Positions 19,451 to 28,087 of a DNA stretch of 64,000 bases are shown one piece after another. Made by a program: the position numbers and the translations under genes. The notes under the pieces are model-generated. The model was given only the letters and a program-made list of their open reading frames with translations, was not told where the DNA came from and searched no databases. The stretch comes from Aquificaceae bacterium (GTDB taxonomy: Bacteria > Aquificota > Aquificia > Aquificales > Aquificaceae). Numbering within the stretch: position 1 is the first letter of the stretch; every line of letters begins with the position of its first letter. The stretch is from the NCBI GenBank assembly GCA_026981975.1, contig JALSHV010000015.1:1-64000 (forward strand). Reading direction: 5' to 3'.

Positions 19451-20097
19451 GTTCTCCCGACACAGTAGTGGGACGCTATCTTTTGAAACCCCTGTGTCCC
19501 TATATAAAACCTATTTTTAGAATTCTCCTTAGAGTAACCACCTACGGTTGTGAAAATATACCAAAAGGAAAAGCTTTTATAGTAGCTTCCAACCACAGAA
19601 GTCACCTTGATCCTCCGCTCTTGAACAGTGTATTCCCCGAACCTTTAACCTTCCTTGCAAAAGAAGAACTCTTCAAACCACCCCTCGGTTGGTTCATAAA
19701 ACACATGAGAACAATTCCCGTTAAAAGGGGAAAAGGTGACACAAGCGCTTTAGAAACAGCTCTTGAATTGCTTAGCCAAGGATATCCCGTAGCTATTTTT
19801 CCCGAAGGGACTAGAGCAGAGCCAGGAAATTTCCTTAAACCGAAAATAGGAGTAGGACTTTTAGCAATAAAGAGTAAAGCTCCTGTCATTCCCGTTTTAA
19901 TAGAAGGCACAGATAAAATACTTCCCCGTGGAAGTAAAATCCCCCGATTCTTTCACTCAGTAAAAGTATTCATAGGGTTTCCTAAAACCTATGTAAATCA
20001 AGAAGACAATCCAAGAGGTTACAAGAAAGTAGCCTTAGATATAATGGAGGAAATCAAAAAACTTCACTATGGACTTGAATCCAAAACACTTGTATAG
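19447..20097 (+). CDS. plsC: 1-acyl-sn-glycerol-3-phosphate acyltransferase
   Basis: Makes phosphatidic acid at the inner membrane. The 216-residue product has the acyltransferase block I NHRSHLDPP, block II near RTIPVKRGKG, block III FPEGTRAEPG and block IV VIPVLIEGTD. The ATG overlaps the thrS stop (ATGA). A related lyso-lipid acyltransferase cannot be excluded from sequence alone. Confidence 0.92.
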   Translation: MSSPDTVVGRYLLKPLCPYIKPIFRILLRVTTYGCENIPKGKAFIVASNHRSHLDPPLLNSVFPEPLTFLAKEELFKPPLGWFIKHMRTIPVKRGKGDTSALETALELLSQGYPVAIFPEGTRAEPGNFLKPKIGVGLLAIKSKAPVIPVLIEGTDKILPRGSKIPRFFHSVKVFIGFPKTYVNQEDNPRGYKKVALDIMEEIKKLHYGLESKTLV

Positions 20098-20126
20098 GAT
20101 AATGGTTAACGCCGGAGGAAAGAAGT

Positions 20127-20561
20127 ATGGACATAGGTGTAGTTCCGAACATTACCCTTGTAATTCAGGCAATTCTTTTTTTAATCTTTGTAGCTTTGGT
20201 AAATATCTTTTTTGTAAAACCCTATACCCGTGTAATGGAAGAGAGGGAAAGAATAGCCGAAGAGAATAGAAAAAAGGCAAAGCTCTTACAGGAAGAAGCA
20301 AAAAAACACCTTCATTCGGCAAAGGATATACTAAATTCAGCCAGATTTTCCGCCAATGAAATACTTGAAAATGCTCGTAAAGAAGCAAATAAGATAAGAG
20401 CGCAGATACTTGAAAAAGCGGAAAGAGAATCTCAAGAGGAAATTTCAAGAAAAACGGAAGAAATCAGAAAGTCTCTTGAAGAAGAGAAGAAAAAAATGCA
20501 AGAAAGAATCAGCGATTTGGCTCAAATCATAGTTAAGAAGATAATAGGAGAAGCAGCATGA
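20127..20561 (+). CDS. atpF2: ATP synthase F0 subunit b' (first stalk subunit)
   Basis: One of two different stator subunits of the F1F0 ATP synthase. The 144-residue product has one membrane helix (about residues 7-30, NITLVIQAILFLIFVALV) and a long Lys/Glu/Ala coiled coil. Start ATG follows ggagga. It overlaps the second b-type gene by 4 bp. A. aeolicus ATP synthase is known to have a heterodimeric peripheral stalk, which this pair matches. Which of the two is called b1 or b2 is a naming choice. Confidence 0.92.
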   Translation: MDIGVVPNITLVIQAILFLIFVALVNIFFVKPYTRVMEERERIAEENRKKAKLLQEEAKKHLHSAKDILNSARFSANEILENARKEANKIRAQILEKAERESQEEISRKTEEIRKSLEEEKKKMQERISDLAQIIVKKIIGEAA

Positions 20562-21109
20562 GGCACATACTCTATTTACTTTTAAGCACCGCACCCCTTT
20601 ACGCAGGTACAGGAGAAAGCCACGGACCCCTGGAGCTTTTCTGGAAGGGATTTAATATATTGCTGTTTTTAGGAATAGTCTACTGGATTGGAAAAAAGCC
20701 CATAGGTGAGGCTTTTAATAACTTTTTCAAGTCTCTTACAGAAAAGATTGAAAATTCAGAAAAAGAGTTAGAAAAAGCAAAAACCGAACTTCAAAAGGCA
20801 AAAGAAGAACTTGAAAAAGCAAAAGTAAGAGCTGATGAATCAGTAGCACTCGCTCAGGAATCTGCAAAAGCGGAAATAGAAAAGGCAAAACAACATGCGG
20901 AAGAAATAGCTCTAAGAATTAAGGAAAAAGCAAAAGAAACTCTTGAAATAGAACTTAAAAAAGCCAAGCAAGAATTAGCTCTTTACGGAATGTTAAAGGC
21001 AGAAGAAGTAGCCCGTGAAATGTTAAAGGATACTTTCAAGAATGCGGAAATGCAGAGAAGATACATAGAAAAGCAGCTCAAGACTCTGGAGGAAAAGAAA
21101 AATGCTTAA
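20558..21109 (+). CDS. atpF1: ATP synthase F0 subunit b (second stalk subunit, possible signal peptide)
   Basis: Second peripheral stalk subunit, 183 residues. It starts MRHILYLLLSTAPLYAG, which looks like a cleavable signal peptide ending at about residue 17, then a short polar stretch and a membrane helix (NILLFLGIVYWIG, about 33-47) and a coiled coil full of repeating EKAK units. The presence of a signal-like leader in a b subunit is unusual. Overlaps both neighbours (4 bp with b', 8 bp with atpH). Confidence 0.92.
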   Translation: MRHILYLLLSTAPLYAGTGESHGPLELFWKGFNILLFLGIVYWIGKKPIGEAFNNFFKSLTEKIENSEKELEKAKTELQKAKEELEKAKVRADESVALAQESAKAEIEKAKQHAEEIALRIKEKAKETLEIELKKAKQELALYGMLKAEEVAREMLKDTFKNAEMQRRYIEKQLKTLEEKKNA

Positions 21110-21647
21110 GAAAAAGGAAATAGCCAGAAAAGTAGTTCGTTTGTTAATTCGTAGAATTCCGAAGGATAAAAAAACACTTATATCAACAGGAGAGTTCTTA
21201 GAATTCTTAGCACAGCTTTACAGAAAAAATAAAACAGTGCGGAATTTCTTTGTAAGTCCCTTTGTGCCTAAGACTAAAAAGTTGGAAGCCTTGGAAAAAA
21301 TTATGGAAAGGTTTAGTGTTCCTTACGAAGAAATAAAAGAAGTTTTTGAATATCTGATAGATATAAACGCATTTTCTCTTTTCGGAGAAATAAAGAGACT
21401 GTATGATCACGAAGTGGAAAGAATTATGAAAATGTCTAAGGGATTCTTGTATTTAGCTGCAGAAATTGAAAAAACGGAAGAAGAAAAAATAGTAAAAACT
21501 CTTCAGAAAACCTTAGGAAGAGAAATAGAAATTACTACGGAATACGATCCTTCTCTTATAGGAGGCTTTGTTTTTAAAACTTCCGGTTTTGTTTTAGATA
21601 CTTCCGTCAAACGCCAACTTGACAGATTACTGCTGAGAGGAGGTTAA
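21102..21647 (+). CDS. atpH: ATP synthase F1 subunit delta
   Basis: Links the b stalk to the F1 head. The 181-residue product has the helical N-terminal domain (LAQLYRKNKTVRNFFVSPFVPK) and the C-terminal segment GREIEITTEYDPSLIGGFVFK, the family's best conserved part. atpA, atpG, atpD and atpC do not follow; ndk does. ATP synthase genes are therefore dispersed, as I recall for A. aeolicus. Confidence 0.92.
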   Translation: MLKKKEIARKVVRLLIRRIPKDKKTLISTGEFLEFLAQLYRKNKTVRNFFVSPFVPKTKKLEALEKIMERFSVPYEEIKEVFEYLIDINAFSLFGEIKRLYDHEVERIMKMSKGFLYLAAEIEKTEEEKIVKTLQKTLGREIEITTEYDPSLIGGFVFKTSGFVLDTSVKRQLDRLLLRGG

Positions 21648-21648
21648 A

Positions 21649-22071
21649 ATGGAAAGAACTCTTATAATCATCAAGCCAGATGCAGTTGAGAAGAAAGCCA
21701 CCGGTAAAATTCTGGACAGATTCCTTCAAGAAGGTTTAGAAATAAAAGCTCTTAAGAAATTTAAATTCAACAGACAGCAGGCGGAGAGATTTTATATAGT
21801 TCACAAGGACAGACCTTTTTACAAAGAACTCGTAGAGTTCATGACCTCAGGGCCTGTTGTAGCTGCTGTCCTTGAGGGAGATGACGCTATAAAAAGGGTA
21901 AGGGAGATAATAGGACCAACCGATAGCGAAGAAGCTCGCCGAACAGCACCCAATTCTATAAGAGCTTTATTCGGAACAGATAAAGGGAAAAACGCAATTC
22001 ACGCTTCAGATTCACCAGAATCCGCTAATTATGAAATTCCTTTTGTATTCTCCCAGTTGGAGATTTTCTGA
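21649..22071 (+). CDS. ndk: Nucleoside diphosphate kinase
   Basis: Transfers phosphate from ATP to other NDPs. The 140-residue product contains ERTLIIIKPDAVEKK, the GPVVAAVLEGDDAI helix and the active-site histidine in FGTDKGKNAIHASDSPESA. Strong ribosome binding site aggagg before the ATG. Its last 47 bp overlap, tail to tail, the end of the O-antigen ligase gene on the other strand. Confidence 0.97.
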   Translation: MERTLIIIKPDAVEKKATGKILDRFLQEGLEIKALKKFKFNRQQAERFYIVHKDRPFYKELVEFMTSGPVVAAVLEGDDAIKRVREIIGPTDSEEARRTAPNSIRALFGTDKGKNAIHASDSPESANYEIPFVFSQLEIF

Positions 22072-23215
22072 TACAAGCTTCCGCTAAACCGAACATGAAA
22101 AGAGCAACTGGAAAAGTAGCGTTTACGTAAGGGGTAAACAAAGAAGAGAAATTGTAAAATACCAAGTAAGAAGCCATAGATGAAAGCATAAGGTTCTCAC
22201 GCTTTCTAAGATCAACAGAAATGAACAACTTCAGAGATCTGATAAAAATAAGTATCATAGCAATAAGTCCCAAAATTCCTCTCTGAATCATCTCCTGAAC
22301 AAAAACCACGGATTCGTAGTAAGGCAGACCGTTAGGAGGAGGAGGAACAAGTTTATGACCACTGTAGATACCGTGTCCGATCAAAAGAGGGACAATATCT
22401 GTATTTTTAAAATCCCTTCCGATAATTACCAAACCTGCCTTTAAATTGTTCCATCTTGTTGTAGTTAATCTGTTTATAGTCTCTTCTGAAAGTTCTTTTT
22501 CACCTTTAAGTATTTCTATTACCACCCTAAACCGTGGATCTTTTTCTTTCTCCGCCATATAGTAAAAACCACCACAGCCTGTCAACAGAGCTACCGCAAG
22601 GGCAGCAAGAACTCTTTTTACATATCCGGGATTGTCCCTTAGGTAGAGAATTCCCAAAAGGAAAAGAGTCATCAACACACCCAGAATTTCAGCACGTCTT
22701 ACAGGCACAGCCATTATCAAAAAGAAAACAACGGCAAGAAACGTGTAGAAAATACTCCTTTTATAAAGAGCAAGAAAAACCGCGGAAAGTGTGAAAAGAG
22801 CGTAAATTTCGGCAACTTTCATCATATTACCCCACAGAAGCTTCATTCTATTTTCAACAAAGAAGTTATAAAGAAACACAGGAATAAGGATAAGACCTTC
22901 TAACACCAAAAGTCTGTTTATGTTGTAGAAAAGCTTTTCCCATCTGGAAGTTTCCACAAAAGGTAACAAATACCCGTATCTTAGAAAGGAAGAGCTGAAA
23001 GCTTCCCTTAGCTTTTCAGGCATATAAAGAAAAGCTGAAGCTAAGGTAGAAAAGTTGAAAAGGTGAAGTGGATTTCCCAACAGAGTAAGGGACGGATACT
23101 TCTTTTCTTTAAAGAGTTTGTAAATAAAATAAAGAACACCCACAGATATCAATCCGTGGTGCAGTGTTACAGAAAGAGGGAAAGAAATTACTACAGCTAT
23201 TAAGAAGTAGGACAT
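22025..23215 (-). CDS. O-antigen ligase / polymerase-like membrane protein
   Basis: Polytopic inner-membrane protein, 396 residues, with about ten hydrophobic segments and the large periplasmic loop near residues 215-320 typical of the Wzy/WaaL family (LTTTRWNNLKAGLVIIGRD, HGIYSGHKLVPPPPNGLPYYE). It probably joins or polymerises surface glycan. The track start at 23242 is replaced by the ATG at 23215: ggagaa is well placed and ATGA overlap with the glycosyltransferase stop indicates coupling. Confidence 0.8.
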   Translation of the reverse strand: MSYFLIAVVISFPLSVTLHHGLISVGVLYFIYKLFKEKKYPSLTLLGNPLHLFNFSTLASAFLYMPEKLREAFSSSFLRYGYLLPFVETSRWEKLFYNINRLLVLEGLILIPVFLYNFFVENRMKLLWGNMMKVAEIYALFTLSAVFLALYKRSIFYTFLAVVFFLIMAVPVRRAEILGVLMTLFLLGILYLRDNPGYVKRVLAALAVALLTGCGGFYYMAEKEKDPRFRVVIEILKGEKELSEETINRLTTTRWNNLKAGLVIIGRDFKNTDIVPLLIGHGIYSGHKLVPPPPNGLPYYESVVFVQEMIQRGILGLIAMILIFIRSLKLFISVDLRKRENLMLSSMASYLVFYNFSSLFTPYVNATFPVALFMFGLAEACIRKSPTGRIQKEFHN

Positions 23216-24108
23216 CACTTCTCCTTCTCTATTATTTCCCAATTTGAATAGGAAAAAATAGGGTTTTTAAAGATCTTCTTTTCAAGAAAGTCTATCAGCT
23301 TGTATTTAAATCTTTCATGCTTAAACAGAGGCCTGTTAGGTCTACCTTGTGCGGAGTAATTGAGTCTATCCTTCCAGCTAAAGGCTTTTATCCTCTCCTC
23401 CATTACGCGGGGGTGAGAATCCTTAAAAACAGGTATCTTACCGAGAGGACCGTAGTCAAAAATTTCGTAGTTTTTTTCACCTGCTTTTCCCGTATAATAC
23501 TGTTCTTGATCTGATTTTTTAACTAACATAACCTCTGGAGGTCTTGCCCAACCGTAATGGTATATGTATACAGGAATATGAACAACACGAAGCTTTCTAC
23601 CCCTTATTCTAAAAGACTGAGCATCACCATAGGATTCAACACCTATACCGCTTCTCACTATTCTTATCTCATTTTGATACCAGCCATGAAAGGGTAAGTA
23701 ATGCCAGTAATCACCCCAAAAGTGATAGTAGTTAAATAAAAATCCTTCAACGCGCGGATCGTTCTTGTATTTTTGGCAGTAATAAACTATCCTTTCAAGG
23801 TCTCTTTCATGAACCACTTCATCAGCTTGAAGATAAAAACACCAGTCTCCCGAACACTGACTCAGTGCAAAGTTTGTCTCTTGACGGAATATTTCACCAC
23901 CTTTAAAAAGATTTATATCCCACTTTCTCTTAAATATCTTTATCTTGGAAGAGTTTATTGATCTTATGAGTTCTTCCGTTCCATCATCACTGTCTCCCAA
24001 AGCAACTATAAATTCATCAACTATAGGGAGTATAGACAAAATGCTCTCCTTTACAGGGAAGTGAAATTTAACAGCGTTCCTGACAAAGGTAAATCCACTT
24101 ATTCGCAT
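23215..24108 (-). CDS. Family 2 glycosyltransferase
   Basis: A 297-residue GT-A fold protein. It shows the nucleotide-sugar binding start GFTFVRNAVKF, the acidic VDEFIVALGDSDDGTEELI and the metal-binding region WCFYLQADEVVHERD. Likely adds a sugar to a lipid-linked or LPS-type glycan, given that it is translationally coupled to the O-antigen ligase gene. Donor and acceptor unknown. Confidence 0.85.
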   Translation of the reverse strand: MRISGFTFVRNAVKFHFPVKESILSILPIVDEFIVALGDSDDGTEELIRSINSSKIKIFKRKWDINLFKGGEIFRQETNFALSQCSGDWCFYLQADEVVHERDLERIVYYCQKYKNDPRVEGFLFNYYHFWGDYWHYLPFHGWYQNEIRIVRSGIGVESYGDAQSFRIRGRKLRVVHIPVYIYHYGWARPPEVMLVKKSDQEQYYTGKAGEKNYEIFDYGPLGKIPVFKDSHPRVMEERIKAFSWKDRLNYSAQGRPNRPLFKHERFKYKLIDFLEKKIFKNPIFSYSNWEIIEKEK

Positions 24109-24133
24109 TGAGTTAGATCTATAATTTTATCCT
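24109..24133. promoter_or_regulatory. Divergent leaderless-type promoters, glycosyltransferase / aminotransferase
   Basis: A 25-bp gap separates the divergent start codons. On the plus strand a consensus TATAAT (24120-24125) lies 8 bp before the ATG at 24134. On the minus strand TATAGA (24123-24118) lies 9 bp before the glycosyltransferase ATG. The two -10 boxes overlap. No Shine-Dalgarno sequence fits in either leader. Confidence 0.5.
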
Positions 24134-25264
24134 ATGTTCAGAAAGGAAAGAATCTTCACCCCCGGACCTGTAGAAATTCCCGATTCTATAAGGGAAGTTC
24201 TTAGCAGGCAGATAGTTCACCACAGAACTACTGAGTTCAAAACTACCTTCTTAGAAACAAGAGAGTTGTTCAAACAGTTAATAGATTGCACATCTGACAA
24301 CTTTGTCTTCTTTTCCTCTTCGGGAACAGGAGCTATGGAAGCTGCTGTTTTAAACTTCTTTGAAGAAGGAGATAAAGTAATAGCGGTAGTGGGTGGAAAG
24401 TTTGGAGAAAGATGGAGTGAACTGGCAAGAAAATGGAAGCTCCAAGTTGTTGAATTAACTCTTGAATGGGGTAAAAGCGTAGATCCAGAGAGAATAAAAA
24501 AACTCTTAAAAGAAAACGCAGACTGTAAAGGAGTTCTCATTCAAGCATGTGAATCTTCTACAGGTGCTTTCCACAACATAAAAGCTGTTGGAGAAATTAC
24601 AAGTTCTTACGATGTTTTACTGGTAGTTGACGCAATAACAGCTCTCGGAGTCTACAACATAAAACCTCATTCTTGGAACATTGATGTTTTAATAGGAGGT
24701 TCTCAAAAAGCTTTTATGTTACCACCAGGGCTTTCAATGTTGTGGTTCTCGGAAAAAGCTCAGAAGACTCTCACGGACAGAGCTTACTACTTCAGCGTAA
24801 AGGAGGAGTTAAAAAAACAAAAGGAGGGGCAAACCGCCTGGACACCAGCAATACAGTTGATTTTAGCTTTTAAAGAAGCTCTGTCCTTACTCCTTACCAA
24901 GGGAATAGATAAAGTTGAAAAAGAATACAGACTTATATCAACGGCTATGAACAAAGCTGTTAAAGCTCTGGGATTAAGTGTATTCCCTGAGAATCCTTCT
25001 ATATCTTTAAGTGCTGTATTGCCACCGGCAGGTTTAAACGCTGATGAAATTAGAAGGGAAATGTTAAATCTCGGAGTCCGCACTGCGGGAGGACAGGGAA
25101 AGCTCAAAGGCAAAATTTTCCGTATATCCCATATGGGTATGAACATAATGGACATGGTCATCGCTTTATCCGCCCTTGAAGTAGCTTTGTGGCGACTTGG
25201 TTATCTGAGAGAACTCGGAAAAGGTGTGCGCAGTTATTTAGAAAACGCTTACCAAAATCAATGA
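24134..25264 (+). CDS. Class V aminotransferase (serine/alanine-glyoxylate type)
   Basis: PLP enzyme of 376 residues. It starts with the family phrase FTPGPVEIPDSIRE, shows SSSGTGAMEAAV, CESSTGAFHNI, VVDAITALG and the PLP-lysine loop IGGSQKAFMLPPG. Relatives act as serine-glyoxylate, alanine-glyoxylate or phosphoserine-type aminotransferases; an old name for the same family is the soluble hydrogenase 42 kDa subunit. In an autotroph a role in serine or glycine synthesis is plausible, with gcvPB in the same region, but that is inference. Coupled by ATGA to the next gene. Confidence 0.88.
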   Translation: MFRKERIFTPGPVEIPDSIREVLSRQIVHHRTTEFKTTFLETRELFKQLIDCTSDNFVFFSSSGTGAMEAAVLNFFEEGDKVIAVVGGKFGERWSELARKWKLQVVELTLEWGKSVDPERIKKLLKENADCKGVLIQACESSTGAFHNIKAVGEITSSYDVLLVVDAITALGVYNIKPHSWNIDVLIGGSQKAFMLPPGLSMLWFSEKAQKTLTDRAYYFSVKEELKKQKEGQTAWTPAIQLILAFKEALSLLLTKGIDKVEKEYRLISTAMNKAVKALGLSVFPENPSISLSAVLPPAGLNADEIRREMLNLGVRTAGGQGKLKGKIFRISHMGMNIMDMVIALSALEVALWRLGYLRELGKGVRSYLENAYQNQ

Positions 25265-26049
25265 GCGGTAAAAGATTATCTCTTTCTGTTGCTCTGATTA
25301 CTTACAACGAAGAGGATAGGTTGAGCAGGGTCCTTGAATCTGTGAAAGATCTCGCTACGGAAATAATAGTGGTGGATTCACATTCCACCGATAAAACAAG
25401 GGAAATAGCGGAGTCTTTTGGTGCTAAGGTTTTTGTAGAAGACTGGAAAGGATTTGTAAATCAAAAAAACTCCGCTCTACAGAAATGTTCTCAGGAATGG
25501 GTTCTCTTCTTAGACGCAGACGAAGTTCTTTCAGAAGAATTGCAACAGTCTATAAAGACAGCTCTAAAAGATCCACAATACGATGGGTATATGGTCAATA
25601 GGCGAACCTATTACCTTGGGAAGTTTCTAAGATACACTTGGCAGCCCGAATGGAGGCTAAGACTTGTAAAAAGGAATGCAAACCCACGTTGGGAAGGTCG
25701 GGATCCCCACGATATTTTAAAAATAAAAGGTAGAGTAGGAAAACTAAGAGGAGATCTTTACCATTACTCGTTCCGAAGCCTTAAGGATCATCTTATTAAA
25801 TCCTTGCGTTATGCAGAGATATCTTCTGAAGAAAAATTTCTCCAAGGCTTAGAAGTCAAGCCTGCAGATCTATTCTTACGCCCTCTTTGGAATTTTACAA
25901 AACTTTACTTTATTAAAGGAGGCATTAGAGATGGACTAAGGGGATTCTTAGCTTGCAGTATATCTTCTTTTTACACCTTTATGAAATACGCCTTCCTTCT
26001 GGAAAAAAAACTCAAAAGCAGATACGGTTCTGATCTTTGGGAAAAATAA
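25261..26049 (+). CDS. Family 2 glycosyltransferase, WaaE-like
   Basis: A 262-residue GT2 protein resembling LPS-core glucosyl/heptosyl-type transferases. It shows SVALITYNEEDRLSRVLESV, VVDSHSTDKTREIAESFGA, the EWVLFLDADEVLSEEL metal site and the late motif HYSFRSLKDHL. The track start at 25189 lies inside the aminotransferase gene; the ATG at 25261 overlapping its stop gives the family N-terminus and is preferred. Converges with fliR. Confidence 0.88.
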   Translation: MSGKRLSLSVALITYNEEDRLSRVLESVKDLATEIIVVDSHSTDKTREIAESFGAKVFVEDWKGFVNQKNSALQKCSQEWVLFLDADEVLSEELQQSIKTALKDPQYDGYMVNRRTYYLGKFLRYTWQPEWRLRLVKRNANPRWEGRDPHDILKIKGRVGKLRGDLYHYSFRSLKDHLIKSLRYAEISSEEKFLQGLEVKPADLFLRPLWNFTKLYFIKGGIRDGLRGFLACSISSFYTFMKYAFLLEKKLKSRYGSDLWEK

Positions 26050-26062
26050 AATTTCCAAGAGT

Positions 26063-26827
26063 TCATTTCATTACCATAAATCTCATAAAACTGAACATAT
26101 ACTCTCTCATATGAGAAGTTAAAACAATACCTATAACAGGCAGTGAAAGAGCAAAAACTATAAGTCCTACCATAATCTGGAGAGGAAGACCTACCATAAA
26201 TACGTTTATCTGAGGTATAAACCTGTTGACAACCGCAAGAATAATATTTGTAAGAAGGGACGCTATCAAAACAGGAAGAGCTACTTTAACTCCCAGTGCA
26301 AAACTGCTGTAGAAAAAGGAAATAATCTTTTCACCACTTAAACTGTATAAATCAAAGTATCCCGGCGGAACAGTTTCAAGACTTTTAAGAATACCAATAT
26401 ACACTGTTTCCGCTCCTCCCAAGCTCAAGAACAAAGCAGAGCCTAAAAGCACCGAAAAACCTGCAAGGACTGTGGTTTGTGGTTGTTGAGGTAAAAACAT
26501 CATTAAAAAACCTAAACCCGCGTGAACCGCTATGACCTCACCCGCCACTGTAATAGCATCAAAAATGAGCCTTAAAATAAATCCCGCTGTAAATCCAAAC
26601 AAAGCTTCCTTCAAGGCTATTTCAACTAACTGAAAACTTGAATCTACCCTTACAGGCTCTACAGTTTCCATAAGCAGAAAAGAAAAAGCAATAGCAAAGG
26701 AAAAATAAATCCGAACAACGGTGGGAAGGAAAAATGTTCCGAAAAAAGGAATCATAAAGAGAAAGAAAAACACCCGTAAGAAAATAAGGAAAACCGTTAT
26801 GAGACTTTCTACATCTGGTAGTATCAT
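26063..26827 (-). CDS. fliR: Flagellar export protein FliR
   Basis: Membrane subunit of the flagellar type III export gate. The product is hydrophobic with about six helices and has the FliR segments IPFFGTFFLPTVVRIYFSFAIA, FGFTAGFILRLIFDA and VNRFIPQINVFMVGLPLQI. The track start is a TTG at 26836; the ATG at 26827 overlaps the fliQ stop (ATGA) and gives 254 residues, so it is preferred. Last gene of the flagellar run; no flhB or flhA follows. Confidence 0.95.
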   Translation of the reverse strand: MILPDVESLITVFLIFLRVFFFLFMIPFFGTFFLPTVVRIYFSFAIAFSFLLMETVEPVRVDSSFQLVEIALKEALFGFTAGFILRLIFDAITVAGEVIAVHAGLGFLMMFLPQQPQTTVLAGFSVLLGSALFLSLGGAETVYIGILKSLETVPPGYFDLYSLSGEKIISFFYSSFALGVKVALPVLIASLLTNIILAVVNRFIPQINVFMVGLPLQIMVGLIVFALSLPVIGIVLTSHMREYMFSFMRFMVMK

Positions 26828-27093
26828 CTTATCCAAAGGGGTATGTTTATAAGAATCTCTTTTGTAAAGTCCACAATCTTACTCATCATCCACCCCCCTA
26901 AGAAGAAAACTGTAAGCATTGCAGCAACTATTTTCGGAATATAAGCAAGAGTCATCTCCTGTATTTGAGTAGCCGCTTGGAAAACACTTACTACAAGGCC
27001 TACAACAAATGTTGCTATAAGCACCGGCGCCGCAAGTAGTATTGTCATTTCAAGAGCTTTTTGTCCCAAGGAAACTACAAGATCCGCTTCCAT
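26824..27093 (-). CDS. fliQ: Flagellar export protein FliQ
   Basis: Small export-gate subunit, 89 residues, two membrane hairpin helices (AAPVLIATFVVGLVVSVFQ and VAAMLTVFFLGGWMM) around the conserved ATQIQEMTLAYIPK segment. Preceded by gaggtgat 5-10 bases before the ATG. Coupled to fliR. Confidence 0.96.
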   Translation of the reverse strand: MEADLVVSLGQKALEMTILLAAPVLIATFVVGLVVSVFQAATQIQEMTLAYIPKIVAAMLTVFFLGGWMMSKIVDFTKEILINIPLWIR

Positions 27094-27102
27094 AATATCA
27101 CC

Positions 27103-27837
27103 TCATTGATAACTTCTTACTAATGACAATACAACAAGTTCCCAACCGTTAGCTAACACAAAAAGCATTATTTTGAAAGGAAGCGAAATTATCTGGGGAG
27201 GGATCATTATTATACCCATAGAGATAAGTATGGAAGCCACCACAAGATCAACTATAAGAAAAGGTATGTAAAGGAGAAAAACTATTTCAAAGGCTGTAGT
27301 GAGTTCGCTGATAATAAAAGCAGGCAGTAAAACACTCATTGGTATATCCTTAGGGTTTTTTATTCTTTCCCTGTCCTCCGGTTTGAGTTCCGCCACTTCC
27401 AAAAATATGCTTACTGTATCTTTTCTTGTTTGCTTTACCATAAAGGACTTAATAGAGTTAAGCGTTCTTTCAAAAAACTCCTTATCTGTTATTTCCTCCT
27501 TTATATAAGGTTGAAAAGCTTGATTATTTATATCCTCAAAGACAGGCTTCATTATAAAAAACGTCAGAAAAAGTGCAAGGGATATTATGACTTGGTTAGG
27601 AGGAACCTGTGGAATTCCTATAGCCTGTCTTAAAACTGAAAGGACAACAACAATCCTTATAAAGGAAGTTGTCATTATAAGAATGGAAGGAGCCAAGGAT
27701 AATACTGTAAACAGTATAAGTAATCGGACAGCGGTATCTAAATCTCCTTCGCCTATTTTGAGTTCAATCGGGGGAATTACCGCTTCCTGTGCCAGAACCG
27801 CTTGACTTAGGAACATCAGGAAAAGAAGAATTATCAT
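27103..27837 (-). CDS. fliP: Flagellar export protein FliP
   Basis: Core pore subunit of the export gate, 244 residues. It begins with a cleavable signal-like leader (MIILLFLMFLSQAVLA), as in other FliP proteins, then LLILFTVLSLAPSILIMTTSF, the VVVLSVLRQAIGIPQVPPNQVI motif and FLIVDLVVASILISMGIIMIPP. Its first 74 bp overlap the end of fliO in another frame. The ribosome binding site (gggaag) is unusually close to the ATG. Confidence 0.96.
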   Translation of the reverse strand: MIILLFLMFLSQAVLAQEAVIPPIELKIGEGDLDTAVRLLILFTVLSLAPSILIMTTSFIRIVVVLSVLRQAIGIPQVPPNQVIISLALFLTFFIMKPVFEDINNQAFQPYIKEEITDKEFFERTLNSIKSFMVKQTRKDTVSIFLEVAELKPEDRERIKNPKDIPMSVLLPAFIISELTTAFEIVFLLYIPFLIVDLVVASILISMGIIMIPPQIISLPFKIMLFVLANGWELVVLSLVRSYQ

Positions 27838-28087
27838 CTTCCCTATATATTACATCAGCTCCGCGCTCTCCTACGCACAGTATGATTGTCTTACCTTTAA
27901 CTTCCATTTCAACTATAAATACATTTTTAGAAAGTGTTACAACTTTTTTAATCTTAAAACTCCCTTCTTTTGAAAATCCCCTTAAAGTTGATATACGTTT
28001 CAGTAAAAAAGGTAACAGTAAAAAAATAAAGATTAAAACAACACCTAAGGAGAAGAGAATCTTGAAAATGTATTCGGTAAAATCCAT
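27764..28087 (-). CDS. fliO: Flagellar export assembly protein FliO
   Basis: Small membrane protein that helps assemble the FliP ring. 107 residues: one membrane helix (about 7-30, IFKILFSLGVVLIFIFLLLPF) and a short cytoplasmic domain containing KIKKVVTLSKNVFIVEMEVKG, the only well conserved FliO part. The ATG at 28087 overlaps the fliL stop (TGATG) and replaces the GTG at 28090. The C-terminal tail is Ser/Gly-rich (KSSGSGTGSG) and is encoded across the fliP signal-peptide region. Family assignment rests on topology, the conserved stretch and position. Confidence 0.8.
   Translation of the reverse strand: MDFTEYIFKILFSLGVVLIFIFLLLPFLLKRISTLRGFSKEGSFKIKKVVTLSKNVFIVEMEVKGKTIILCVGERGADVIYREDDNSSFPDVPKSSGSGTGSGNSPD

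Noticed and set aside
20069-20269. 66-residue Cys-rich plus-strand ORF spanning the plsC / b' junction
   Set aside because: It lies almost wholly inside plsC and the ATP synthase b' gene in another frame; both real genes have clear motifs and the b' gene has a strong ribosome binding site.
23113-23242. Upstream start at 23242 for the O-antigen ligase gene
   Set aside because: It would lie 28 bp inside the glycosyltransferase gene and add a polar segment before the first membrane helix; the ATG at 23215 has a proper ribosome binding site and ATGA coupling.
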